From: Paracoccaceae bacterium | GTDB lineage: Bacteria; Pseudomonadota; Alphaproteobacteria; Rhodobacterales; Rhodobacteraceae | DNA length: 5,405 bases | Direction: 5' to 3' | Assembly: GCA_007119835.1 (NCBI GenBank) | Contig: SKOX01000261.1 | Coordinates: 1 to 5,405, forward strand | In this document: one piece after another, positions 1 through 5,405 of the stretch | Layout of the letters: the number at the start of each line of letters is the position of its first letter | Numbering within the stretch: the first letter of the stretch is position 1 | Notes under the pieces: generated by a model | Database searches by the model: none | Told to the model about the DNA's origin: nothing | The model's input: the letters and a program-made list of their open reading frames with translations, nothing else | Program-made: the position numbers and the translations under genes

Positions 1-2
1 TC

Positions 3-80
3 GACCTGCGCGGCGAGGACGGCAAGTACCTGCCGCATGTCCTGCTCGATCTCGACTACTGGGCTCTCATCCCGCGCTGA
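3..80 (+). CDS. 3' end of an unidentified protein-coding gene (partial)
   Basis: An open frame enters from the left edge and ends at a TGA at 78-80, giving the last 25 residues of a protein that ends LLDLDYWALIPR. Codons are strongly GC-ending, as in the other genes here, which supports real coding. The C-terminal fragment is too short for me to assign a family. The next gene on the same strand starts about 100 bp further on. I see no convincing terminator hairpin in between, so the two could be co-transcribed, but nothing shows this. Confidence 0.55.
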   Translation, partial: DLRGEDGKYLPHVLLDLDYWALIPR

Positions 81-172
81 GGCGCTGCGGCAGGCCGGAT
101 TCGGGTCTTTCGTGCAGTGGCTTGGTTGCCTTGTGCCGGCATTCGTCCCACATTGGCGTCGGTGTCGACCAA

Positions 173-180
173 GGTATACC
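173..180. promoter_or_regulatory. Candidate GntR-family operator (GGTATACC) overlapping the regulator's ribosome binding site
   Basis: GGTATACC is a perfect 8-bp palindrome ending one base before the ATG at 182. It shares its first bases with the likely Shine-Dalgarno sequence AAGG (171-174). FCD-type GntR regulators commonly bind short palindromes with a GT(N)nAC core, for example TTGTATACAA-like sites and the GGTATA repeats of NanR. I infer that the downstream regulator may bind here and repress its own gene. The symmetry does not extend beyond 8 bp, so chance is possible. Confidence 0.35.
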
Positions 181-181
181 G

Positions 182-832
182 ATGCATCCGGCGCAGTCCG
201 CCCAGAAGGATCCTTACTACCTCGTGCTCGAGGCGATCGACCACGGCGCCTTCCGCCCGGGCGACCGCCTGGTGGAATCGGAGCTCGCCGAGCGCTTCGG
301 CGTGTCGCGCACGCCGATCCGCGAGGCGCTGCAGCGGCTCGAGACCCAGGGCGTGGTGGCGCGCGACGGGCGCAGCCTCGTCGTCTCGTCGCTGGACCAC
401 GACCAGCTTGGCGAGCTCTACGTCGTGCGCGCCGAGCTCGAGGGGCTGGCGGCCCGCCTCGCGGCCCAGCACGCGGCGCCCGAGGAGATCCGCGTGCTGT
501 GGGACATGGTCGAGAAGGACCGCGAGTTCGTGGACCGGCCCGACCAGCTTGCCCGGGCGAACCGGCGGTTCCACCGGCAGCTCCATCTCGCGAGCCACAA
601 CCGCTACCTGATCCAGCAGCTCGACATGCTGCACCGCTCGATGGCGCTGGTCGCCAATACCTCGATCGCGGCGGAGGGGCGGGGGCCGGCGACGGTCGAG
701 GAGCACGCCGAGATCGTGCGGGCGATCGAGGCCCGTGACGGCGACGCCGCCGACCGTTCCATCCACGAGCACATCAGCCGGGCCTACGAGACCCGGCTCA
801 AGCTCGACATGGAGCGGCTGGAGCGCGACTGA
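182..832 (+). CDS. GntR-family transcriptional regulator, FCD (FadR-like) subfamily
   Basis: A 216-residue DNA-binding repressor or activator, usual length for the family. Residues about 10-72 form the winged helix-turn-helix: PGDRLVESELAERFGVSRTP followed by IREALQRLETQGVV is the classic GntR signature. Residues about 75-210 form the all-helical FCD effector domain. Its metal/ligand-binding positions are visible as N127 (usually Asp), H131 in RRFHRQL, H175 in EEHAEIV and H197 in HEHISRA, so a metal-dependent carboxylate or sugar-acid effector is plausible. The effector and targets cannot be read from the sequence. I chose the ATG at 182, which has AAGG seven bases upstream. A TTG at 122 would add 20 residues unlike GntR N-termini. 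The last 49 bp overlap the 3' end of the opposing glycosyltransferase gene. The adjacent glycosyltransferase could be a target, but its promoter lies about 2 kb away. Confidence 0.93.
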   Translation: MHPAQSAQKDPYYLVLEAIDHGAFRPGDRLVESELAERFGVSRTPIREALQRLETQGVVARDGRSLVVSSLDHDQLGELYVVRAELEGLAARLAAQHAAPEEIRVLWDMVEKDREFVDRPDQLARANRRFHRQLHLASHNRYLIQQLDMLHRSMALVANTSIAAEGRGPATVEEHAEIVRAIEARDGDAADRSIHEHISRAYETRLKLDMERLERD

Positions 833-2730
833 GCCGGGGCGGTAGCGGGCGGCGGCGGCGCCTCGGTCAGTCCGTGCTCGGTCTTCGCCCAATAGAAGGG
901 CCTGATGAAGAGCTCCGCCACGGCGCGGTAGGCCGCGACGGCGCCGAGCGGCCAGTAGAGGGGCAGCATCGCCAGCCACGGCAGCATCCTGAGCCGGCCG
1001 GCATCGCGCAGCGCCATGAAGGCGACCATGAGCATGACCGCCTGGCCGATCGCCAGCGGCGAGAGGAAGGCGATCAGGAACGGGACGTGGATGCCGGTCC
1101 AGATCGCCGGGCCGAGCCCGAAGGTCGCGGCCCAGCCCGCCCAGAACAGCGGGATCGACAGGTAGGAGGTGATCGCGCCGAGAAACAGCACCTGGAAGCC
1201 GAGGAAGCCGCGCAGGCCGAGGTCGCGCAGGAGCGTGTGCGGCGCGCGCATGTGGCTCGCCCAGGTGATGGCGTAGCCCTTGAGCCAGCGCGACCGCTGG
1301 CCGATCCAGCGCCGGGCGCCGCAATTGGCCTCCTCGAGGGTGACGGTGCGGATCATCTCGCAGCGGTAGCCGAAGCGGGCGAGGCGCATCCCGAGGTCGG
1401 CGTCCTCGGTGACGTTGTGCGCGTCCCAGCCGCCCATCGCCTCGAGGGCGCGGCGGCGGAAGAACACGGTGGTGCCGCCGAGCGGGATCGGCACGCCGAG
1501 CCGCTGGACGCCGTGGAGCAGGATGCGGAACCACATCGCGTATTCGATGGTGAAGCAGCGGGCGAGCCAGTTCTGGTCCGGATTGTAGAAGTCGAGATAG
1601 CCCTGGACGCAGGCGACCTCGGGCGGCGCCTCGCCCAGCGCCTGGACGACGGCGCGGATCTGGCCGGGATCGGGGCGGTCCTCGGCGTCGTAGATCCCGA
1701 CGATCGAGCCGCGGCAGAAGGGCAGGGCGAAGTTCATCGCCCTGGGCTTGGTCTCGAGCCCGACGTGGCGAGGCACGGTGACGATCTCGAAGCTCGGCGG
1801 CAGGCCGGCGCGCTCGACCGCCGCGCGGGTGCCGAGATCGTCCTCCTCGAGCACGATCTTCACGTCGAGGAGGGCCGCGGGGTAGTCTATCGCCGAGAGC
1901 GCCCGGATCAGGCCGCCCGCCACCTTCGCCTCGCCCTTGAGCGGCACCAGCAGCGACACCGTCGGCAGCCGCTTGAAGTCGGCGAGGCGCGGCACCTCGG
2001 CATGGATGACCGCGCGCCCGACCTTGAGCCGGGCCAGCAGCGCGAACAGGCGCAGCGCGGTGGTCGCGAGGTTCATCGCCAGCACCCAGACCATGATCGC
2101 GGTGATCGCCACCGTCGGCGCGGCGACGACGGCGGCCGCGACCGCGAGGCCGACAGTGACGATGCGCCCGCGGGTGCGGCGGGTGGCGATGGTCCGGCAG
2201 CTGTAGGCGTCGGGACAGCGGAGCGTCGCCTCGTCGCGCAGGCGCAGGCCGAAGCGGGCGAGGATCGCCGCGCGCACGTCCTCCGGCCGGGCGAGCACCA
2301 TCGCCACGCGCCTGGCGCCGCCGCCGAAGGCGCGGCCGGCTTCCTCCATGCGGGCGGGGCTGCTGACGGCGACGATGCGGGTCTCGCCGACATGGCGCCA
2401 GGGCACGGCTTCGAGCGCGAGGCATTCGTGGGGGTCGAGGCCGGCGAGCAGCTCGGCATCGGGCGGCGACTGGATGAGGTCGACGACGGGCAGTTCGGCC
2501 TGCGCGGCGAGCGCGCCGAGCAGCGCCGAGGCCGAGATCGTGGCGTCGGCGAGCAGGATGCGGCCGAGCGGCGCCTCGAGCTCGCGCTGGCGGGCGAGGG
2601 CCGCGTCGAGCTCGCCCTGCGAGACCGCGCCCGAGGCGACCAACGCTTCGCCAAGGAGCCGCCGCGGCCGCGCCGGGGCCGCCGCCTTGCCGGCAACCAC
2701 GACCGGCCGGAACGGAACCGACGTCGCCAT
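784..2730 (-). CDS. Membrane GT2 glycosyltransferase with N-terminal MshEN (GSPII_E_N) domain
   Basis: A 648-residue predicted inner-membrane enzyme that transfers sugars from a nucleotide-sugar donor, probably building a surface or secreted polysaccharide. Residues about 23-165 are an MshEN/GSPII_E_N domain. It holds two 24-residue repeats (25-48 and 54-77, each with LG near its start and ending in Q) separated by five residues, the layout of the cyclic-di-GMP-binding MshEN motif. A hydrophobic stretch at about 189-233 (one or two membrane helices) leads into the GT2 catalytic domain, about 255-490. That domain shows EEDD (295-298), DAED (348-351), GGTTVFFRR (418-426), TED (441-443) and QRSRW (478-482), the D,D,D,QxxRW set of processive synthases. 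Further membrane segments lie at about 508-538, 545-575 and 583-606. The architecture resembles proteins annotated as XagB-like glycosyltransferases. The product is unknown. The ATG at 2728-2730 has only a weak GGGG nine bases upstream. The low-complexity tail, PPPP then Ser/Arg-rich, runs into the opposing gene. Confidence 0.9.
   Translation of the reverse strand: MATSVPFRPVVVAGKAAAPARPRRLLGEALVASGAVSQGELDAALARQRELEAPLGRILLADATISASALLGALAAQAELPVVDLIQSPPDAELLAGLDPHECLALEAVPWRHVGETRIVAVSSPARMEEAGRAFGGGARRVAMVLARPEDVRAAILARFGLRLRDEATLRCPDAYSCRTIATRRTRGRIVTVGLAVAAAVVAAPTVAITAIMVWVLAMNLATTALRLFALLARLKVGRAVIHAEVPRLADFKRLPTVSLLVPLKGEAKVAGGLIRALSAIDYPAALLDVKIVLEEDDLGTRAAVERAGLPPSFEIVTVPRHVGLETKPRAMNFALPFCRGSIVGIYDAEDRPDPGQIRAVVQALGEAPPEVACVQGYLDFYNPDQNWLARCFTIEYAMWFRILLHGVQRLGVPIPLGGTTVFFRRRALEAMGGWDAHNVTEDADLGMRLARFGYRCEMIRTVTLEEANCGARRWIGQRSRWLKGYAITWASHMRAPHTLLRDLGLRGFLGFQVLFLGAITSYLSIPLFWAGWAATFGLGPAIWTGIHVPFLIAFLSPLAIGQAVMLMVAFMALRDAGRLRMLPWLAMLPLYWPLGAVAAYRAVAELFIRPFYWAKTEHGLTEAPPPPATAPAQSRSSRSMSSLSRVS
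827..872. terminator. Candidate bidirectional 3'-end hairpin at the convergent gene junction
   Basis: The left arm 827-841 (GACTGAGCCGGGGCG) pairs with the right arm 859-872 (CGCCTCGGTCAGTC). This gives 14 pairs, with one bulged G at 833 and one G-T wobble; the loop is about 17 bases of GC-rich sequence. The regulator's TGA stop codon (830-832) lies inside the left arm. Neither side is followed by a T tract, so this is not a textbook intrinsic terminator. It may stabilise 3' ends or assist Rho-dependent termination for both convergent genes. The right arm and loop lie inside the glycosyltransferase coding sequence. Confidence 0.35.
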
Positions 2731-2766
2731 ACCAAGCTACCCCGCGACACGCACAGGTGCGGCAGT

Positions 2767-2796
2767 CTGATAAGCTGTGTTTAACAAAGGATTAAA
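2767..2796 (-). promoter_or_regulatory. Weak candidate promoter for the glycosyltransferase gene
   Basis: Read on the minus strand, TTTAAT (2791-2796) is followed after 18 bases by TATCAG (2767-2772). Each matches the sigma-70 consensus at three of six positions. A start near 2760 would leave a leader of about 30 bases. The supporting point is position: this is the only AT-rich stretch between the carA terminator stem and the glycosyltransferase start. The match itself is weak. The -35-like element overlaps the CtrA-like box described separately. Confidence 0.3.
2781..2795 (-). promoter_or_regulatory. CtrA-type binding site, TTAA-N7-TTAA
   Basis: The sequence holds two TTAA half-sites (2781-2784 and 2792-2795) exactly seven bases apart, a perfect match to the core CtrA recognition site of alphaproteobacteria. 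It lies 51-65 bp upstream of the glycosyltransferase ATG and overlaps its candidate -35 region. TTAA is very rare here: by eye I find it at only four places in the whole window. Caution: the same bases form the T-rich tail of the carA terminator, which raises the chance of a coincidental match. Confidence 0.5.
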
Positions 2797-2831
2797 GGTC
2801 GCCGCGCGGTCGGTTCCCGCGCACCGCGACC
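2781..2831 (-). terminator. Intrinsic terminator downstream of carA
   Basis: On the minus strand, starting 11 bases past the carA stop, GGTCGCGGTGCG (2831 downwards) pairs with CGCGCGGCGACC ending at 2797. The stem has about 12 positions with one G-G mismatch and one G-T wobble. It is followed by the T-rich run TTTAATCCTTTGTTAA (2796-2781). The T run is interrupted, so strength is uncertain. It would separate carA transcription from the glycosyltransferase. Confidence 0.6.
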
Positions 2832-2841
2832 GTTAACGCCG

Positions 2842-3996
2842 TCAGCGCCGCTCCATCGCGCCGACGAAGCGGTCGAAGAGGTAGAAGCTGTCCTGCGGCC
2901 CGGGGCTCGCTTCCGGGTGATACTGCACGGAGAAGATCGGCCGGTCGGCCATCGCGATCCCGCAGTTCGAGCCGTCGAAGAGCGAGACGTGGGTCTCGAC
3001 GACACCTTTCGGCAGCGTCTGGCTGTCGACGGTAAAGCCGTGGTTCATGCTCGTGATCTGGACGCGGCCCGTGGAAAGCTCCTTCACCGGGTGGTTCGCG
3101 CCGTGGTGGCCGTGATTCATCTTGACCGTGCGGGCGCCGAGCGCGAGGCCGAGGATCTGGTGCCCGAGGCAGATCCCGAAGACCGGAATGTCGCGGGCCT
3201 CCATCACGCCGCGAATCATCGGCACCGCGTAGGCGCCGGTCGCGGCCGGGTCGCCGGGGCCGTTCGAGAGAAAGAGGCCCTCGGGCTCGTGGGCGAGCAC
3301 GTCCTCGGCGGTGGCGGTGGCCGGCAGCACCGTGACGTCGCAGCCGGCCGAGGCGAGCGAGCGCAGGATGTTGCGCTTGGCGCCGTAGTCGATGGCGACG
3401 ACCCGGCGACCGCCCTCGCGCCGGACGAAGCCCTCGGGCCAGGCCCAGCGCATCTCGTTCCAGCGGTAGGTCTGGGCGCAGGTGACGTCGCGGGCGAGGT
3501 CCGCCCCCTCGAGCCCGGGGAAGGCGCGGGCGCGGACCAGCAGCGCGTCGATGTCGAAGTCGCCCGAAGCATCGTGGGCGATCGTGGCGTGCGGCGCGCC
3601 CTGGAGGCGGATCGCGCGGGTGAGGCGGCGGGTGTCGATGCCGCCGACCCCGATGCGGCCGCGGCGGGCGAGCCAGGCCGAAAGCGTCTCGGCGGCGCGC
3701 CAGTTCGAGGCCTCGGTCGGGTCCCACTTCACGATCATGCCGGCCGCGCCAGGCTCCGGCGCCTCGTCGTCGTCGGGATTGGCGCCGACATTGCCGATGT
3801 GGGGGAAGGTGAAGGTCACGACCTGGCCGGCGTAGGAGGGATCGGTCATGATCTCCTGATAGCCGGTCATCGCGGTGTTGAAGCAGAGTTCCGCGACGGC
3901 CGTTCCCGTCGCGCCGAAGCCGCGGCCGTAGAAGACCTCGCCGTCGGCCAGCACGATGCAGGCGGTCGGCCGGTCGGCGCCCTTGCGCTCGGTCAT
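2842..3996 (-). CDS. carA: Carbamoyl-phosphate synthase small subunit (glutamine amidotransferase)
   Basis: A cytoplasmic 384-residue subunit that hydrolyses glutamine and passes ammonia to the large subunit CarB for carbamoyl phosphate synthesis, feeding pyrimidine and arginine pathways. The N-terminal CPSase small-chain domain (about 11-145) shows FNTAMTGYQEIMTDPSYAGQ (39-58) and PHIGNVGANPDD (65-76). The C-terminal class I amidotransferase domain (about 198-378) shows SNGPGDP (244-250), the nucleophile C276 in GICLGHQ, and H360 and E362 in QYHPEASPGP, so the catalytic triad is complete. Length is close to that of E. coli CarA (382). The ATG at 3994-3996 is preceded by the strong ribosome site AGGGAGA about six bases away. 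carB is not in the window: a terminator follows, then an unrelated glycosyltransferase. The upstream neighbour is divergent. Confidence 0.98.
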   Translation of the reverse strand: MTERKGADRPTACIVLADGEVFYGRGFGATGTAVAELCFNTAMTGYQEIMTDPSYAGQVVTFTFPHIGNVGANPDDDEAPEPGAAGMIVKWDPTEASNWRAAETLSAWLARRGRIGVGGIDTRRLTRAIRLQGAPHATIAHDASGDFDIDALLVRARAFPGLEGADLARDVTCAQTYRWNEMRWAWPEGFVRREGGRRVVAIDYGAKRNILRSLASAGCDVTVLPATATAEDVLAHEPEGLFLSNGPGDPAATGAYAVPMIRGVMEARDIPVFGICLGHQILGLALGARTVKMNHGHHGANHPVKELSTGRVQITSMNHGFTVDSQTLPKGVVETHVSLFDGSNCGIAMADRPIFSVQYHPEASPGPQDSFYLFDRFVGAMERR

Positions 3997-4020
3997 GCAA
4001 ATCTCCCTGGGTGCGCGCGG

Positions 4021-4049
4021 AACCTAGAGCGAGAACCGCGTGGAATCAA
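4021..4049 (-). promoter_or_regulatory. Candidate carA promoter
   Basis: On the minus strand, TTGATT (4044-4049) and TAGGTT (4021-4026) are separated by exactly 17 bases. The first matches the -35 consensus at four of six positions and the second matches the -10 consensus at three of six. Transcription would begin near 4014, leaving a short leader of about 18 bases that carries the carA ribosome site. A leader this short has no room for attenuation, so any control would be at the DNA level. Confidence 0.5.
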
Positions 4050-4053
4050 GGGC

Positions 4054-4066
4054 TTCCGCCGCGGAA
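4054..4066. repeat. Perfect inverted repeat beside the carA promoter (possible operator)
   Basis: TTCCGC-C-GCGGAA is a perfect 6-bp inverted repeat around a single central base, five bases upstream of the carA -35 element. The position suits an operator or activator site in the shared carA/yqeY divergent region. It would not be transcribed from the predicted carA start. I do not recognise it as the site of a known regulator. Confidence 0.4.
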
Positions 4067-4108
4067 ATCCCGCTTTAAGAACAATGGATTACCCTTGCCC
4101 TCACGGGC

Positions 4109-4137
4109 TTGCGGGTCCATCCTGTCGATGCTAGGGA
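4109..4137 (+). promoter_or_regulatory. Weak candidate promoter for the yqeY-galM operon
   Basis: TTGCGG (4109-4114) and TAGGGA (4132-4137) are 17 bases apart and sit about 40 bases ahead of the yqeY ATG. A start near 4144 would give a leader of about 34 bases with a good ribosome site. The -10 match is poor. A promoter is expected somewhere in this divergent spacer, but its exact place is uncertain. Confidence 0.25.
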
Positions 4138-4177
4138 CCCGCCCGTGCCCTGAGGGGTGGCGCAGAGAAGGGATCGG

Positions 4178-4633
4178 ATGCTTAGGGAGCGACTGACGGC
4201 CGACCTCAAGGAGGCGGCCAAGGCGCAGGACAGCCGCCGGACTTGCACGCTGCGGCTGATCCTTGCAGCGATCAAGGACCGGGACATCGCGGCCGAGACC
4301 TCGGACTCGACCGACGGCGTCGCCGACGACCAGATCCGGCACATCCTCGCGCGGATGGTGGCGCAGCGGGAGGAGAGCGCGCGGGGCTACGAGGAAGCGG
4401 GGCAGCTCGACCTCGCCGCGGCGGAGCGCGACGAGATCAGGATCATCCGGGGCTACCTGCCGCGCCCGATGAGCGATGCCGAGGTCCAGCGGGCGATCGA
4501 GCGCGCGATCCGGGACGTCGGCGCGCGGTCGATCCGGGACATGGGCCGGATCATGGCGCATCTCAAGGCGAACCACTCCGGCCGGATGGACTTCACCAAG
4601 GCGGGCGCGGCGGTAAAGACCCAGCTGCGCTAG
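4178..4633 (+). CDS. yqeY: GatB/YqeY domain-containing protein
   Basis: A 151-residue cytoplasmic protein matching the usual YqeY length of about 150. The family shares its fold with the tRNA-binding tail of GatB, the amidotransferase subunit; a tRNA-related role is often proposed but unproven. Visible family features are the N-terminal helical part LRERLTADLKEAAKAQDSRR (2-21) followed by LRLILAAIKDRDI (25-37), the motif GYLPRPMSDAEV (92-103), RDMGRIMAHLK (120-130), and the C-terminal GRMDFTKAGAAVKTQL (135-150). The ATG at 4178 is chosen because AGAAGGG lies five bases upstream; a GTG at 4157 has no such site and would add seven residues. It is divergent from carA, an arrangement I recall as common in alphaproteobacteria. 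The next gene follows after 32 bp without a terminator, so the two are probably one operon. Confidence 0.95.
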   Translation: MLRERLTADLKEAAKAQDSRRTCTLRLILAAIKDRDIAAETSDSTDGVADDQIRHILARMVAQREESARGYEEAGQLDLAAAERDEIRIIRGYLPRPMSDAEVQRAIERAIRDVGARSIRDMGRIMAHLKANHSGRMDFTKAGAAVKTQLR

Positions 4634-4665
4634 GCAGGGCGACCGGCTCGGACGGGGAGCGGACG

Positions 4666-5405
4666 ATGAGGAAGCGGCGGTTTGGGCGGCTCGACGGCCG
4701 CGACGTCGAGGAGGTGACGCTCGAGAGCGCCGACGCCGCGGTGACCGTGATCGGTTGGGGCGCGAGCGTCCGGGACTGGCGCGTTGATTCGGCCGGCCGC
4801 AGCCTGCCGATGGTGCTCGGCTTCCGCACGCTGGAGGATTACGTCTCCCACGCCCGCTTCCACGGTGCCGTGGTCGGCCGGGTCGCGAACCGGACCGCCG
4901 AGGCCGCATTCGAGCTCGACGGGCGCCGCTACGAGCTCGATGCGAATTACGGGCGGCATCATCTGCATGGCGGCCGGCAGGGGATCGGGCGGCAGGTCTG
5001 GATGATGGAGGCCGATCCCTCGGCCAACGCCGTGGTGCTGACCTATTCGAGCCCCGACGGCGAGGGCGGCTATCCGGGGCAGGTCGACTTCACCGTGACC
5101 TACCGCCTCGAAGGGTCGCGGCTGCATTGCGAGATGGCGGGCGTGCCGGACCGTCCGACACCGCTCAACCTCGCCCAGCACAACTACTACAACCTCGCCG
5201 GCGGCGCCGACGTGCGGGACCATCTGCTGCGCGTCGAGGCGAAGCAGTACACGGTCGTCGACGACGATCTGATCCCGACCGGCGAGATCAGGCCGGTGGC
5301 GGGGACCCGCTACGACTTCCGCGAGCCGGTGAGCTTCGATGCCTCCGATCGCGAGCGGAAGGGCGTGGACATCAACCTCGTGCTCGATCCTGACCGCGAC
5401 CGCGA
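4666..5405 (+). CDS. galM: Aldose 1-epimerase (galactose mutarotase), 3' end beyond the window
   Basis: An open frame of 246 codons with no stop before the right edge. The enzyme interconverts alpha and beta anomers of hexoses such as galactose or glucose. Family motifs in order: GRVANRTAEAAFELDGRRYEL (71-91), HHLHGG with catalytic H101 (98-103), NLAQHNYYNLAGG with catalytic H172 (168-180), PTGEIRPVAGT (204-214), and GVDINLVL with the substrate-binding D235 (233-240). The catalytic glutamate expected near residue 300 is past the edge; full members are about 340 residues, so roughly 90-100 residues are missing. There is no signal peptide, so it is probably cytoplasmic. The ATG at 4666 has GGGGAG six bases upstream. 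HHLHGG carries His where many members have Asn before HLHGG. The substrate could be a hexose other than galactose. Confidence 0.92.
   Translation, partial: MRKRRFGRLDGRDVEEVTLESADAAVTVIGWGASVRDWRVDSAGRSLPMVLGFRTLEDYVSHARFHGAVVGRVANRTAEAAFELDGRRYELDANYGRHHLHGGRQGIGRQVWMMEADPSANAVVLTYSSPDGEGGYPGQVDFTVTYRLEGSRLHCEMAGVPDRPTPLNLAQHNYYNLAGGADVRDHLLRVEAKQYTVVDDDLIPTGEIRPVAGTRYDFREPVSFDASDRERKGVDINLVLDPDRDR

Noticed and set aside
153..180. TTGGCG-N16-TATACC as a promoter for the GntR gene
   Set aside because: Transcription would start at about 187, after the chosen ATG at 182, and no later start codon keeps the helix-turn-helix intact. The TATACC is better explained as part of the palindrome.
122..181. 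Upstream TTG start for the GntR regulator
   Set aside because: It would add 20 residues not typical of the family and has no ribosome site, whereas the ATG at 182 has AAGG at good spacing.
56..2425. Very long minus-strand open frame (789 codons) in a different register from the glycosyltransferase
   Set aside because: Its translation is Arg/Pro/Ala-rich low-complexity with no domain signature. It overlaps two well-supported genes, as expected from stop-poor frames in very GC-rich DNA.
874..2784. Long plus-strand open frame (636 codons) opposite the glycosyltransferase
   Set aside because: It is the antisense of a gene with clear catalytic motifs; the product is a His/Arg/Glu/Asp-rich string with no recognisable fold, so it is a shadow frame.
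4043..4047. GANTC (CcrM methylation) site overlapping the carA -35 element
   Set aside because: Such five-base sites are expected several times per window by chance, so position alone does not support cell-cycle control of carA.
4097..4108. Small dyad GCCC-TCAC-GGGC ahead of yqeY
   Set aside because: Only four base pairs in GC-rich DNA and probably upstream of the transcription start, so it is not distinguishable from chance.
2917..4134. Plus-strand open frame (405 codons) opposite carA
   Set aside because: It mirrors carA, which has a complete catalytic triad, and its own sequence is compositionally biased with no motif.
1..5405. Search for tRNA, rRNA, CRISPR, insertion-sequence ends and long direct repeats
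   Set aside because: Nothing convincing was seen by eye on either strand; coding regions occupy nearly the whole window.

Overview
The window reads as a chromosomal segment from a very GC-rich alphaproteobacterium. Codon third positions are almost all G or C, carA is divergent from a GatB/YqeY-domain gene, and a perfect CtrA-type TTAA-N7-TTAA site is present. The style suggests Hyphomicrobiales (Methylobacterium-like) or Rhodobacterales, but the genus cannot be fixed from this sequence. I see no insertion sequence, tRNA, rRNA, CRISPR array or phage gene.

Layout, left to right. (1) The last 25 codons of an unidentified plus-strand gene. (2) A plus-strand GntR/FCD-type transcription regulator, with an 8-bp palindrome of GntR-operator type lying on its ribosome binding site. 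(3) A minus-strand membrane glycosyltransferase of family GT2 carrying an N-terminal MshEN/GSPII_E_N domain. Its 3' end overlaps the regulator's 3' end by 49 bp, tail to tail. (4) A short AT-rich spacer holding the carA terminator, a CtrA-like box and a possible promoter for the glycosyltransferase. (5) carA on the minus strand. (6) A 181-bp divergent promoter region. (7) A plus-strand GatB/YqeY-domain gene, followed after 32 bp by an aldose 1-epimerase that runs off the right edge.

How the genes relate. carA is a housekeeping gene for pyrimidine and arginine synthesis. It appears to be transcribed alone, because a hairpin with a T-rich tail separates it from the glycosyltransferase. The YqeY and aldose epimerase genes look like one operon. 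The glycosyltransferase is probably an inner-membrane synthase of an extracellular or envelope polysaccharide. Its MshEN domain suggests control by cyclic di-GMP, and the box upstream suggests control by the cell-cycle regulator CtrA.

No wholly new system is evident. The part most worth checking is the pairing of a CtrA-type site with a putative cyclic-di-GMP-sensing glycosyltransferase (about 784-2831). Other points are the convergent gene overlap with its hairpin and a perfect inverted repeat beside the carA promoter.
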